Positions 1 through 9,466 are shown, counted from the first letter of the stretch. The stretch: 64,000 bases of DNA from Microbacterium sp. A20 (GCF_004794515.1 NZ_SSDF01000091.1:124001-188000); one strand, 5' to 3'. The notes: generated from the sequence alone by a model not told the origin. Program-made: numbers and translations.

Positions 1-393
1 TCTTGGGTGGTGCTGGGCGCCACGGGGTTTCTCCCCGGCTCACTCGCGGCGGCGATCGGTGTGATCGCCTTCATGGGCATCTTCGCGTTCGTCGAGACGA
101 TGATGCAGCCCACGATCCCCGCCATCTACAACGATCTCGCCTCGGACCGCACGCGGGGCCGGTACAACGCCATCAACTCCGCTGCCTTCCAAGCGGGTGC
201 CATCTCGGGTCCGCTCGTCGCCGGTGTGATGCTCGGCGGCGGCCTGGACGAGTGGTTCATCGGCGTGATGATCGCGGGGAGCCTCGCGATCGGAGTGCTG
301 GCGCTCGTGCTCGAGCGATCCGTCACTCCTGCGGCGAACGGTGTATCCGTCACCGACGCCGCGGCCGAAGATTCATCGTCAGTTCGCTCCTGA
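1..393 (+). CDS. MFS transporter, C-terminal part (5' end cut by window)
   Basis: The left edge cuts this gene; about 130 C-terminal residues remain, in frame from base 1. Three hydrophobic segments can be read: one around VIAFMGIFAFVETMMQPTIP, one around SGPLVAGVMLGG, and a last one around FIGVMIAGSLAIGVLALVLE. The stretch DLASDRTRGRYNAINSAAFQAG resembles the cytoplasmic-loop and helix region of major facilitator drug exporters, where members of the family keep a charged loop followed by N-A-x-N-S-A-type small-residue helices. It would lie in the cytoplasmic membrane. Substrate cannot be judged from this fragment. An efflux role is typical of the family but is inference here. Confidence 0.7.
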   Translation, partial: SWVVLGATGFLPGSLAAAIGVIAFMGIFAFVETMMQPTIPAIYNDLASDRTRGRYNAINSAAFQAGAISGPLVAGVMLGGGLDEWFIGVMIAGSLAIGVLALVLERSVTPAANGVSVTDAAAEDSSSVRS

Positions 394-518
394 CGATGCC
401 GATCGCCGCGTTCAGCCCCGATATCGGATAGCACGGCGGGGCGTGCGACGCCACTCCCTACCGCTGTCTTGCCGGGACCTGCATCCTCGACGGAGACGAG
501 ATCAGGGGAGGAACACGG

Positions 519-1532
519 ATGGCCAGACTGGTTCGAGTCGCACCGGATGAGGATCCGGGGTTCCGGCGGGTTCGCTCGGGGTCGGGCTTCCGCTATGTCG
601 ACCCCGCAGGCGAGACCGCACCCGAGGCGGACCGCGAACGCATCAGCGATCTGGTCATCCCGCCCGCGTGGCACGACGTGTGGATCGCGGCGGACCCGCT
701 CGCGCACATCCAGGCGGTGGGGATCGACGGCGCGGGGCGCAAGCAGTACCTGTATCACCCGCTGTGGCGCGTGAGTCGTGACCGTCGCAAGTTCGTGCGG
801 GCGCTCGACCTCGCCGCCGCGCTTCCCAGCGCCAGAGCTCAGGTTACGAGGGCGCTCAAGGAGGAGGGACAGACCAAGGAGCGCGCTCTGGCGATCGCCT
901 TCCGCCTGCTCGACGACGCGGCGCTCCGCATCGGCTCCGAGCGATACCTCGTGCGGCACGGCAGCCGTGGGCTCACGACGCTCCGCCGGCGCGACGTGCG
1001 CGTGTCCGGCAGCGACGTGGCGTTGTCCTTCCCCGCGAAGAGCGGCCGAACCGCCTCGATCGAGATCACCGACGAATCCCTCGCCGATGCGCTGACCGAT
1101 TTCGCGGCGGGGAAGTCGGCGGCTTTCCTACTGGCCTATCGACGCGGTCGCCGCCGCGTGCGCATCACTCCGGCCGAGGTCAACTCGTATCTTCGCGAGG
1201 TGACGGGGGCGTCTTTCACCGCCAAGGACTTCCGGACCCTGCACGGAACCGTCATCGCAGCCGATGCACTGGCGCGGATCGGCGAGCTCGACCGGCGCAA
1301 GGATCGGGACCAGGCTGAGCGGCTCGCCGTGCAGGCAGCTGCGACCGCGCTCGGGAACACGACCGCCGTCGCGCGCGGCAGCTACATCGATCCACGGGTC
1401 TTCCGCCAGTACGCACGCGGACGCACGCTGGACCTTTCGGTGACGCCGGAGACGGCCATCCGACGGCTCCTGGGTGGACCGGAGATCTCGAAGAAGGTCA
1501 CCCGGCGAGCTGCAGCCAGACGACCGCGATGA
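519..1532 (+). CDS. DNA topoisomerase IB (poxvirus/eukaryote-like type)
   Basis: A 337-residue type IB topoisomerase, which nicks one strand through a 3'-phosphotyrosyl link and relaxes supercoils of either sign. The active-site set is readable: Arg in RIGSERY (about residue 137), the KDFRT arginine region (about 235-240), and the nucleophile Tyr289 in GSYIDPRVF. Length matches the small bacterial TopIB family. Start ATG is preceded by GGGGAGG at a good distance. The family often has RIGNERY and FRTW; here these read RIGSERY and FRTL, which are mild variants. Its 3' end overlaps the convergent gene by 35 bp. TopIB is non-essential and patchily distributed among bacteria. Confidence 0.92.
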   Translation: MARLVRVAPDEDPGFRRVRSGSGFRYVDPAGETAPEADRERISDLVIPPAWHDVWIAADPLAHIQAVGIDGAGRKQYLYHPLWRVSRDRRKFVRALDLAAALPSARAQVTRALKEEGQTKERALAIAFRLLDDAALRIGSERYLVRHGSRGLTTLRRRDVRVSGSDVALSFPAKSGRTASIEITDESLADALTDFAAGKSAAFLLAYRRGRRRVRITPAEVNSYLREVTGASFTAKDFRTLHGTVIAADALARIGELDRRKDRDQAERLAVQAAATALGNTTAVARGSYIDPRVFRQYARGRTLDLSVTPETAIRRLLGGPEISKKVTRRAAARRPR

Positions 1533-2484
1533 GCATCGGGATGAGTGGCGTGACCACCGCGGCGATCACCGGCCACCACCCCACGCGGGTGTCCACGGTC
1601 CGGGCGCGCTCGGTGAGGGTGTCGCCTTCGCGGCGGTAGGACTGCGGATCGAGAGGTTCAGCGGCCCCATCGCGGTACAGCAGCGTCCGCCGTCCGAACC
1701 GATCGTGCAGCGCGGCGATCACGGTGAGGAACCTGCGGAGCTCGATCTCATCCGTGAGATCGACCGCGGGAAGGTACAGGTGCAGCGTGCGGTCGACGAT
1801 CTCCAGATCGAGGTCGGCGCTCTCATCGAGGAGGATCGCCATCAGGTCGGGGGTGAGCACATAAAGCGCGTCGGTCTCATAGCCGTGCGGGACGGACACC
1901 TCGAACACGTCGCTGAAGTCGCCCTCCAGCCGCAGCTGCGAGCGGCCGGTCGGACGCCGCGGAAGCACGCTGAGCGCTCCGCCTCCCCGTCGCGAACGGA
2001 GCGTGATCCTCGGCGCTTCCGCGGGGAGGGGGATGCGCACCGCTCGCGCGGTGTGTGTCGTCGCTCCCTCTCGATCGCCGACGACGAAGATGCGCTCGAC
2101 GCTGTCGAACGGGAGATCGGTGTGGAGAGCATCGAGATGATCCTGGGCGGTCCTGCTCCCGCGGTCTATCTGCTCATCGATGGATCCGCCCCAGATTCGG
2201 TCGCCGACGTCTGCGCGGTATGTCCACCCGAGCGTGTGCGCGATGGCTTCGAGGTTGGCGCGTCGCCGCCGATGCTGCACGATCGTGAAGGCCGAGGTGG
2301 CGACGAGTGCGGCGCCCGCGATGATCGTCCCCAGCTGAGCGAGCAGCAGGGCGGCGCCGTCGAGCCCGAACCCGACCGGCAGCAGATAGAAGGCGACGCT
2401 GCCGGCGATCGCCAGGTAGGCCGCCGACGCGGTGATCAGTCGGACGCCGCCCCGCACGCGGGTTCCTGCGTGCGGGGCGGGCAT
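1498..2484 (-). CDS. membrane protein of unknown function
   Basis: A 328-residue protein, not recognised. It begins with two closely spaced membrane segments (about residues 14-35 and 42-65), continues as a long soluble region of about 220 residues, and ends with one more membrane helix (WWPVIAAVVTPLIPMLIAVV) next to the C-terminus. No catalytic motif stands out. The soluble part contains alternating hydrophobic strands such as DALYVLTPDLMAILLDE. The start MPAPHAG was chosen because it lies just before the first helix; a longer open frame upstream would run into the neighbouring gene. It is followed upstream, after a 23-bp gap, by another gene on the same strand. The last 35 bp overlap the topoisomerase gene tail to tail. 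Confidence 0.75.
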   Translation of the reverse strand: MPAPHAGTRVRGGVRLITASAAYLAIAGSVAFYLLPVGFGLDGAALLLAQLGTIIAGAALVATSAFTIVQHRRRRANLEAIAHTLGWTYRADVGDRIWGGSIDEQIDRGSRTAQDHLDALHTDLPFDSVERIFVVGDREGATTHTARAVRIPLPAEAPRITLRSRRGGGALSVLPRRPTGRSQLRLEGDFSDVFEVSVPHGYETDALYVLTPDLMAILLDESADLDLEIVDRTLHLYLPAVDLTDEIELRRFLTVIAALHDRFGRRTLLYRDGAAEPLDPQSYRREGDTLTERARTVDTRVGWWPVIAAVVTPLIPMLIAVVWLQLAG

Positions 2485-2507
2485 CGGGTCCGAGTGCGCG
2501 AGCACCG

Positions 2508-3005
2508 TCAGGGCTTGTAGACGATGGCGATGTTCAGTTGGCCCTTCTCGCGTGCCCAGGCGAGCCAGCGGGGTTCGTTCAGCCCGTTGAGACGCTGGAT
2601 CGGGACGACGTAGATGCCCTGATCGATGCGGCTCAATGCGCGGAACTCCGGCTTCTTCGAGATCCAGATGGTGCCCCCGCCGTCCCACGGCTCGAGGCAC
2701 GTGTACACATACCCGTGCTCGCGGAGATTGATCCGGTCGGTGAGACTCTCCGCCTCCTGCCGGAGCTCGGCGACGACGTCGGCGGGAACCGTTCCGTCGA
2801 GGGTGAACGCGGCGACGTCGTACACGTTGCCCTCGCCGAAGTCCCGCGTGGTGAGGATGGTCAACTCCGTGACCCCCTTGTCGGAGGTTCGGGTCCAGAG
2901 CGCGTGCGAGTTCTTCGCGCGCTTGTTCATCAGGAACCCGCCGAAGTTCACCTTCTGGAACGCGAAGTCGTCGAGCTTCGCGGCGATCTCTGCGCGTGTC
3001 GTCAT
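2508..3005 (-). CDS. conserved hypothetical protein (165 aa)
   Basis: A 165-residue soluble protein, not recognised as a named family. No signal peptide or membrane segment is visible. It opens MTTRAEIAAKLDDFAFQKVNF and has a mixed alpha/beta look, with aromatic motifs EPWDGGGTIWISKKPEF in the second half. The start ATG at 3005 follows AGGAGAGACTCC on the minus strand, a usable ribosome binding site. It is divergent from the STAND ATPase gene at 3150 and lies 23 bp upstream of the membrane protein that ends at 1498, so the two minus-strand genes may be cotranscribed. No function can be assigned from the sequence. Confidence 0.75.
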   Translation of the reverse strand: MTTRAEIAAKLDDFAFQKVNFGGFLMNKRAKNSHALWTRTSDKGVTELTILTTRDFGEGNVYDVAAFTLDGTVPADVVAELRQEAESLTDRINLREHGYVYTCLEPWDGGGTIWISKKPEFRALSRIDQGIYVVPIQRLNGLNEPRWLAWAREKGQLNIAIVYKP

Positions 3006-3137
3006 GAGGGAGTCTCTCCTTGTCCGGGAGGTCGGGCGGCCTCTCCGTCGAGCGAGCCTAGGCGCCGGCGTCGAGGCGCCGTCGGACCCCGAACGAGTCC
3101 GAACGAAGCTCCGCGCAGATGCCGCCGCAGCCTGCCA

Positions 3138-3149
3138 TAGGCTCGACTC
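3138..3149 (+). promoter_or_regulatory. leaderless-type -10 box of the STAND ATPase gene
   Basis: TAGGCT at 3138-3143 is followed by six bases and then ATG at 3150. With a normal -10 to +1 distance, transcription would begin at the A of the start codon, leaving no 5' leader. No Shine-Dalgarno sequence is present. Confidence 0.6.
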
Positions 3150-5606
3150 ATGCCCGCCCCGCGCACCCTCGATGAGCTCTGCGCCGGGCTGGGGCGGATG
3201 CGTACGGATGCCGGATCCCCCTCGTACGCGGAGATCGCCCGGCGTATCGGACGGCTGCGCGGGGGAGCGGAACCGGCGAAGGTCACGGTCTACGACTGTT
3301 TCCGTCCTGGCAGGAGACGGGTCGACGATCGGCTCGTCGGAGACATCGTCCGAGCCCTCGGCGGCGAGGAGACCGATTCCGAGCTCTGGCGCGAGACGGC
3401 GCGCGTGCTCAACGGCGAGCGGTCGGGAGTGCACATCGAGGTCGCGCACGCTGCGCGGAACTCTCCCGGTGCGGAGATCGGTCGGGAAGCGCTGCTCGCC
3501 TCCGTGCCCGCGGCGGACGTGCTCGTTCTCACCGGGCTGCCCGGCTCGGGGAAGAGCACCTTCGCCTCCGCGCTGGTCGGCACGGAATCCGTGCTCACGG
3601 TGCAGCTGCGCGAATCCGAACCCGATCGTCCGCACGCCGACCCCATCGACATCATGAGACGCATGCTGGGTGCGCTCGGCGTCCGTTCGCTGCCCTACGA
3701 GTTGCCCCGGCTGCGCGAGACTCTCCAGCTCGTCGCTCGCGGCACGACCGTGATCGTCGAGGATGCGGGTGACGCACGGCGCCTTGCGGCCCTGATCGTC
3801 CCGGGGGTGCGGTTCCTCGTCACCTCCCGGGTCGACCTCGCCGAGCTCGAGCAGCGCCTGCGCCCACTGACCCTGACCGTCGCTCGTGTCGTCGTTCCGC
3901 CGATGACGGATGCCGACGCGCAACGGCTCCTCTCGCATCTCATCCCGGAAGAGGGGACGGAGCCGCTCGCCGGCTCGGACGTCGACGTCCGTGCAGGCGC
4001 GCTCCGACGCATCGTGGCCGTCGGGGGTGGTCTCCCGCTCGACCTCGTGATGCTCGCGGGGATCGTCCGGGAGCACGAGGGGTGGTCGTTCCAGGATCTC
4101 GCGTCGCGCTTCGAGCACGAGCCGCGTGATGCGCGGATCCGTCCTGTGCTCGAAGCCGCCACCCGCTCGTTGTCGCAGAGCGAGGCTGATCTGCTCGCAG
4201 ACGCCGCGCTGTTGGACAGAGACATCGACGCCGAGGTGCTGCTCGCGGCCGGCGGTCCGTCGGCCGAGGCGGATCTGCGTCGCCTGCATGCCCGCCATCT
4301 CGTGGAGCTCCGCGACGGGCATCTGTACATCCATGCCACCGTCTTGGCATTCGCCGCGGAGAGATCGCGCTCGCTTCGTCCGTCCTCGGAGCGCCAGGCG
4401 TTCGTGCGGAAGGCGGCGGCTGCGGCGGTGGCGAAGATCCGCTCGGATCCGGACTATGCGGCGCGGGAGGTCGTGACCGTGCTGGCAGTCGCGGCGGCAG
4501 CGCGAGAGCATGCCGCCGATTCCGCGGTGGAACAGCTCGCCATCGAGGCGCACCCCGGGCTCTCGCGGTGGTCGTTGTGGAACGAGTCGCTGCGTCTGCA
4601 TGACCTCGCAGCGCGCGGGGAGGGGCTCGACCTCGTGCCGGAGATCGCACTGGGCGTCGCGCACTGCGCCGAGAAGCTGGGGCGTCTGGATGAGGCGCTG
4701 ATCACTCTGCATCGGGTGCGACGCATCGCGACCGGGGCGTCACTCGCACGCACCTGGAATCAGATCGGCAACGTCCAGCGGTGGATGAGCCATCTCGACG
4801 AGGCGCTGCGCTCGTACGAGGTCGCTATCGGTCATGCGCGGGCCGCGGGGGATCGGATCGTGGAGGGGCGGGCGACCGGCAACCATGCCGACACGCTGCG
4901 CATACTCGCCCGCTACCCGGAGGCACGCGACCGTTACGCGGTGGCCTTGAGGATGGCTCAGGAGGAGGGCGATGACCTCAACGTCGCGGTCGTCCGCGGC
5001 AACCTGCCGCTGCTCCTCCTGGCCACGGGGCAGCTCGATGACGCGGCCGACGAGCTGCAGGAGCTGCTCGACGAGTCGAGCGTCGACTCGCTGCCGTTCG
5101 TGCGGAGGACACTGGCCCTGGTGGCCGAGGCGACGGGCGACGACGAGCGTGCCCGCGAGCTGTGCGCGACAGCGAGACAGGCGCTGCAGACGGCGGGGGA
5201 GTTCGCGACCTCGGCGGACCTCGACCTGCTGGAAGCACGGATGGACGGCCGCGCCGGCGACTTCGTGAGCGCGCGATCCATCGCCGAACGGACGCTGCGC
5301 GAGGCCGAACGCGCCGGCTCGCCGTTGATCGCGACCGAGGCGGCGAACTCGCTGGCTGAGATCCTGGCGCGCGCTGCGGCGAGCGACTCGACGGCCGCCC
5401 ACCACCTGCTGGACGACGCGGAGCGGCACGCCGCGGAGGCGCGGAGCATCGCTGAGGCGACCGGCGATCGGGCGGAGGTGGCACGCAGCGACGCCGTCCT
5501 CTCGTCGATCGCGGCTCTGCGGGGCGATCACGCGACGGCTGAGATCCTCGCGGCGGCTTCGACGCGGCTCTACGCGGAGATCCGCCATCGCCTGCGCGGT
5601 GCCTGA
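3150..5606 (+). CDS. STAND-type NTPase with N-terminal HTH-like domain and TPR repeats
   Basis: An 818-residue multidomain regulator-like protein. Residues 1-90 look like a small helical DNA-binding or adaptor domain (SYAEIARRIGRLRG, then VTVYDCFRPGRRRVD), a layout seen in actinobacterial NTPases that start with an XRE-like region. A P-loop GLPGSGKST lies at about 129-137. A Walker B-like strand (TTVIVEDAGD, about 195) and an RNBS-like VTSRVDL (about 228) follow, so the NTPase belongs to the NB-ARC/STAND class. From about residue 480 to the end the sequence is all-helical with Ala/Leu-rich repeats of TPR type (for example GNVQRWMSHLDEALRSYEVA). STAND proteins act as signal-gated switches; the signal here is unknown. 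Neighbours give no clear partner. Confidence 0.8.
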   Translation: MPAPRTLDELCAGLGRMRTDAGSPSYAEIARRIGRLRGGAEPAKVTVYDCFRPGRRRVDDRLVGDIVRALGGEETDSELWRETARVLNGERSGVHIEVAHAARNSPGAEIGREALLASVPAADVLVLTGLPGSGKSTFASALVGTESVLTVQLRESEPDRPHADPIDIMRRMLGALGVRSLPYELPRLRETLQLVARGTTVIVEDAGDARRLAALIVPGVRFLVTSRVDLAELEQRLRPLTLTVARVVVPPMTDADAQRLLSHLIPEEGTEPLAGSDVDVRAGALRRIVAVGGGLPLDLVMLAGIVREHEGWSFQDLASRFEHEPRDARIRPVLEAATRSLSQSEADLLADAALLDRDIDAEVLLAAGGPSAEADLRRLHARHLVELRDGHLYIHATVLAFAAERSRSLRPSSERQAFVRKAAAAAVAKIRSDPDYAAREVVTVLAVAAAAREHAADSAVEQLAIEAHPGLSRWSLWNESLRLHDLAARGEGLDLVPEIALGVAHCAEKLGRLDEALITLHRVRRIATGASLARTWNQIGNVQRWMSHLDEALRSYEVAIGHARAAGDRIVEGRATGNHADTLRILARYPEARDRYAVALRMAQEEGDDLNVAVVRGNLPLLLLATGQLDDAADELQELLDESSVDSLPFVRRTLALVAEATGDDERARELCATARQALQTAGEFATSADLDLLEARMDGRAGDFVSARSIAERTLREAERAGSPLIATEAANSLAEILARAAASDSTAAHHLLDDAERHAAEARSIAEATGDRAEVARSDAVLSSIAALRGDHATAEILAAASTRLYAEIRHRLRGA

Positions 5607-5656
5607 GGTGTGAAGGTGGGGCGGTCCGCGTCTCGTCCGGATGCCAGGATGGAGGA

Positions 5657-8155
5657 ATGGACACCGCCAACCTCACCCGGGAGGAGACCGCCGCGCGATC
5701 CGCCGCGGTCACCCTGCATCGCATCCGCGTCGAACTCGACCTGACGGGGGCGCCCGAGCGGGCTCGCACCGGGTTCCCGACGGTGACGACGCTCGAGTTC
5801 GACGCCACGGCGGAGTCGACCTGGCTCGACTTCATCGGCGAAGAGGTCCGCCGTGTCGAGGTGAACGGCGTCGACCAGGATGTCCTGTGGGACGGAGCAC
5901 GGATCTCGCTCGCCGGCCTCGCCGCCTCCAACGTCGTCCGCGTCGAGGCGATCGGGGCGTACAGCCGTTCCGGCGAGGGACTGCACCGCTTCCACGACCC
6001 GGCCGACGACGAGACGTACCTGTACACGCAGTATGAACCGGCGGATTCACGTCGCGTCATGGCGTGCTTCGAGCAGCCCGACATGAAGGCCGAATACACC
6101 TTCGTCGTCGATTCCCCCTCCGAGTGGGAGGTGCTCTCCAACCAGTCGCCCGCGCACGTCGACCTCGGCGTCGGCGTGCAGCGGGTGGAGTTCGCGCCCA
6201 CCCTGCCGATCTCGAGCTACATCACCGCGGTCGCCGCCGGCCCTTACACGCGTGTCGACGGCGAGTGGCGGCGCGACGAGCAGCAGATCCGCCTGGGGGT
6301 CTTCGTCCGCCGGTCCCTGGCGCCGTACCTGGAGGCCGACGAGATCCTCGACGTCACCCGGCAGGGGCTCGACTTCTTCACTGACGCCTTCGCGTACCCC
6401 TATCCGTGGGGCAAGTACGACCAGATCTTCGTTCCCGAGTACAACCTCGGGGCGATGGAGAACCCCGGCCTCGTGACGTTCACGGAGTCGTATCTCTCCC
6501 GCGGCGCGGCGACGGAAGCGCAGCGCGCCGCACGGGCGAACACGATCCTGCACGAGATGGCCCACATGTGGTTCGGCGACCTCGTCACGATGACCTGGTG
6601 GGACGACCTCTGGCTCAAGGAGTCGTTCGCCGACTACATGGGGGCGCACGCCTCCGCCGTCGCCACCCGTTTCCATGACGCCTGGGTGAAGTTCGCCGCG
6701 AGCCGGAAGGCCTGGGCGTATCAACAGGATCAGCTGCCCACGACACACCCGATCGTGGCGGACATCACCGACCTCGAGGCCGCGAAGCTGAACTTCGACG
6801 GGATCACGTATGCCAAGGGCGCTGCGGTCCTCAAGCAGCTGGTCGCCTTCGTCGGCGATGACGCGTTCTTCGAGGGCGCTCGGCGCTACTTCGCGGCGAA
6901 TGCGTTCGGGAACACCACGCTCGACGACTTCCTGGTGCAGCTCAGTGCCGTCTCCGGCCGCGACATGAGCGACTGGTCGGCGGCATGGCTGCAGACCTCC
7001 GGTGTGTCGACGCTGTGGACCGAGACGGATGACGAGGGCCGCAGCGTCCTCGTGCAGACCGATCCGCGCCCGCACCGACTGCGCATCGGCCTGTACGAGC
7101 ACCAGGACGGACGCGTCGTCCGGCGCGAGCAGCGGGAACTCGACGTGATCGGCGAGCGGACCCCGCTGGACCTGCCCGAAGCCGATCTGGTGCTCCTCAA
7201 CGACGACGACCTCACCTACGCCAAGGCGCGGCTCGACGAGCGGTCTCTGCGTACGGTCGAGGCGTCGCTCTCGGAGATCGAGGAGCCCCTCGCGCGGGCG
7301 CTGGTGTGGTCGTCGCTGTGGAACGCCACGAGAGACGGAGAGCTCGATGCAGCGCGGTACGTGGCGATCGTGCGCACGCACGGCCCCGCCGAGTCCAACA
7401 TCGGGCTCTTGACGGGTGTCCTCGCGAACGCCGCGTACGCCATCCGGCACTTCGTCGCGGACGACGACCGTGCTGCAGAACAGCGCAGCTGGACGGACGC
7501 CGTGTGGGATGCGCTGCAGGCCGCGGACGCCGGCAGCGACGCGCAGCTGTCGTGGGCGCGGGCACTCGCGACCGCATCCGCATACGACGACGCGCACCAC
7601 GAGCAGGTGCGCGCCCTCCTCGACGGAGACGTGCCCACAGGACTCGTGGTCGACCCCGACCTGCGCTGGCAGTTGCTGACGGCGCTCGTCACGACGGGAC
7701 ACGCCGACCTCGCGGACATCAGCGCCGAGCAGGAGCGCGACGACACGGGCAGCGGACGGACGGCAGCGCGGCGCGCACGGTCGTCGCGGCCCGATGCCGC
7801 CGTCCGGCGCGAGGCCTGGGACTCCGCGTGGAACGACCTCTCGCTCAGCAACGATCACCTCGACGCCGAGATCGAAGGATTCCGGGCCGGTGGCCGCCGC
7901 GATCTGACCGAGGCGTTCGACGCCGAGTACTTCGCCCGTATCGCGGGAGTCTGGGGGGATCGCAGCATCGAGATCGCTCGGCGACTGGTGCTCGGTCTGT
8001 TCCCGGCGACCGAGTCGTTGCAGGCCGTCGACACCTGGCTCGCCGAGAATACGGAGGCGCCTGCGGCTCTGCGGCGGCTCATCGTTGAGCAGCGCGATCA
8101 CCTGGAGCGCGACCTCAGGGTACGCGCCGCGCAGGGTGCCACCGCACGCGATTAG
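5657..8155 (+). CDS. pepN: aminopeptidase N (M1 family zinc metallopeptidase)
   Basis: An 832-residue M1 aminopeptidase that removes N-terminal residues from peptides in the cytoplasm. The exopeptidase motif GAMENPG (about 265-271) and the zinc site HEMAH (299-303) with the third ligand Glu322 in WLKESFADY are intact. Length and the order N-terminal beta domain, catalytic domain, C-terminal helical domain fit actinobacterial PepN. The start ATG has CAGGAT six bases upstream, matching the leaderless pattern seen elsewhere in the window, and also a GGAGG that is too close to act normally. The stop overlaps by 3 bases with the stop of the convergent GNAT gene. Confidence 0.95.
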   Translation: MDTANLTREETAARSAAVTLHRIRVELDLTGAPERARTGFPTVTTLEFDATAESTWLDFIGEEVRRVEVNGVDQDVLWDGARISLAGLAASNVVRVEAIGAYSRSGEGLHRFHDPADDETYLYTQYEPADSRRVMACFEQPDMKAEYTFVVDSPSEWEVLSNQSPAHVDLGVGVQRVEFAPTLPISSYITAVAAGPYTRVDGEWRRDEQQIRLGVFVRRSLAPYLEADEILDVTRQGLDFFTDAFAYPYPWGKYDQIFVPEYNLGAMENPGLVTFTESYLSRGAATEAQRAARANTILHEMAHMWFGDLVTMTWWDDLWLKESFADYMGAHASAVATRFHDAWVKFAASRKAWAYQQDQLPTTHPIVADITDLEAAKLNFDGITYAKGAAVLKQLVAFVGDDAFFEGARRYFAANAFGNTTLDDFLVQLSAVSGRDMSDWSAAWLQTSGVSTLWTETDDEGRSVLVQTDPRPHRLRIGLYEHQDGRVVRREQRELDVIGERTPLDLPEADLVLLNDDDLTYAKARLDERSLRTVEASLSEIEEPLARALVWSSLWNATRDGELDAARYVAIVRTHGPAESNIGLLTGVLANAAYAIRHFVADDDRAAEQRSWTDAVWDALQAADAGSDAQLSWARALATASAYDDAHHEQVRALLDGDVPTGLVVDPDLRWQLLTALVTTGHADLADISAEQERDDTGSGRTAARRARSSRPDAAVRREAWDSAWNDLSLSNDHLDAEIEGFRAGGRRDLTEAFDAEYFARIAGVWGDRSIEIARRLVLGLFPATESLQAVDTWLAENTEAPAALRRLIVEQRDHLERDLRVRAAQGATARD

Positions 8156-8682
8156 GCGGGAGAGACCTGCATCCCCATCACGGTGCGCACGATCCACGGG
8201 TGGGCGTGGTCGTCGTCGATGTGCGTCATGCCGATGTTCTCCGCGACGCCCCGCGAGGCGTCGTTGGCGGGGTGGATGATCGCGGTCAGCAGTGTCGGCG
8301 CGAACTCACGGGCGACGAGTTCGACGCAGGCGCGAGCCGCCTCGGTCGCATACCCCTGGCGCTGCATGGACCGGCTCACGTGATAGCCGACCTCCAGCAC
8401 CGGATCGCCGTTGACGGACTGCCAGGTCAACCCGCAGTCGCCCACGAACGCGCCCGCATGCGTCTCGATGATCCACAATCCGTGGCCGTGCTCCCGGTAC
8501 CGCTTCTGCATGCCCGCGAGCCACTCGGCTGTCTCGGTGCGGCTCTTCGGCGCCGGATAGAACGCCATCACTTCCGGATCGCCGAGGAGGTCGGCCATCC
8601 GGTCCAGGTCGTCCTCCGTCATCTCCCGGAAGACGAGTCGCTCGGTCGGTGGGGGGAGGAGCCGTCGCGTCGTGCCGCTCAC
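8152..8682 (-). CDS. GNAT-family N-acetyltransferase (RimJ/RimL-like)
   Basis: A 176-residue acetyltransferase of the RimJ/RimL branch. It begins with ERLVFREMTEDDLDRMADLLGDPEVM, the common opening of this branch. The acetyl-CoA loop appears as RSMQRQGYATEAARA (about 104-118), followed by NDASRGVAENIGM (about 140-152), where the family holds N-x-x-S-x-x-x-x-E-x-x-G. The substrate is not evident. The start GTG at 8682 overlaps the TGA of the upstream gene in a GTGA arrangement, so translation is probably coupled to the metallo-beta-lactamase-fold gene. Confidence 0.85.
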   Translation of the reverse strand: MSGTTRRLLPPPTERLVFREMTEDDLDRMADLLGDPEVMAFYPAPKSRTETAEWLAGMQKRYREHGHGLWIIETHAGAFVGDCGLTWQSVNGDPVLEVGYHVSRSMQRQGYATEAARACVELVAREFAPTLLTAIIHPANDASRGVAENIGMTHIDDDHAHPWIVRTVMGMQVSPA

Positions 8683-9317
8683 AGATCGAGCGATTCGCCG
8701 GGCTCCAGCACGAAGAACTCGCCGCCGCCCTGCTCGGTGGCCCACTGCAGCCGCTGACGGTGCATGTTCTTCCCGATGACCGAGAGCGTCATGTCGTGGG
8801 TGCCGAAGGCGCGACGCGGCGCAACGGCGAGCACGTAGTCCATCGCCTCGCCGATCTTCAGCCAGGGCGCTCCGAGCGGCGCGGCGAGCGTGCCGACCGC
8901 GATCCCTTCCGGTACCGCATAGGAATCGCCGGGGTAGTAGAGCTCGTCGTTCACCAGCACGCCGACGTTCTCGACGACGGGCAGCGACGAGTGGATGACC
9001 TCGTGCGTGCCGCCGAAGAACCGGAGTGAGAAGTCGCCGACCTCGACCGAGTCCCCGGGGGAGACCACGGTGATGTCGTATCCCTCGGCCGCGCGAGCCA
9101 CCCCCGACGGCGCGAAGATGGGCGTGCCCGGCGCGGCGCGCAGGAGGCGGTCGAAGTGATCGGACGTCCAGTGGTCGGGGTGCTCGTGAGTGATCACGAT
9201 CCCGACCAGGCTGTCGAGATCCACCAGCGGTGCGGTGAAGGAGCCCGGGTCGATCAGGAGGGTCTTCCCGCCGACATCGAGGCGGAGGGCGGCATGTTCG
9301 AACTTGGTGACGCGCAT
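8679..9317 (-). CDS. metallo-beta-lactamase-fold metal-dependent hydrolase
   Basis: A 212-residue MBL-fold protein related to the UPF0173/L-ascorbate-lactonase-like group. The signature THEHPDHW (HxHxDH) lies near residues 57-64. Further ligands are likely the His in FFGGTHEVIH, the Asp in YYPGDSYAVP and the His in AFGTHDMT. The start MRVTKFEHAAL was chosen because family members begin close to this point; an upstream in-frame ATG at 9338 is an alternative. It is the first gene of a two-gene unit with the GNAT enzyme. The substrate is unknown. Confidence 0.85.
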   Translation of the reverse strand: MRVTKFEHAALRLDVGGKTLLIDPGSFTAPLVDLDSLVGIVITHEHPDHWTSDHFDRLLRAAPGTPIFAPSGVARAAEGYDITVVSPGDSVEVGDFSLRFFGGTHEVIHSSLPVVENVGVLVNDELYYPGDSYAVPEGIAVGTLAAPLGAPWLKIGEAMDYVLAVAPRRAFGTHDMTLSVIGKNMHRQRLQWATEQGGGEFFVLEPGESLDL

Positions 9318-9400
9318 GAGACGAGTCAACTCCTTCATCCGGCGCACGGCAAACGGATTCTGCGCGCCACGCCCGGGAGTCAGGTCGGCGTGGCGTCGAT

Positions 9401-9430
9401 TTGGCGGACCGAGAAATGCCATGGCATACT
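9401..9430 (+). promoter_or_regulatory. promoter of tRNA-Glu
   Basis: TTGGCG at 9401-9406 and CATACT at 9425-9430 are separated by 18 bases, giving a sigma-70-like promoter. The expected start near 9437 leaves a 5' extension of about 30 bases before the mature tRNA. Confidence 0.55.
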
Positions 9431-9466
9431 TGAACGGTTGTCGCGCGACGGAAACGTCCGCCAGAC

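Noticed and set aside
6047..8197. 716-codon minus-strand open frame opposite pepN
   Set aside because: Antisense shadow of pepN: no recognisable fold, and the composition is typical of complementary-strand reading in GC-rich DNA.
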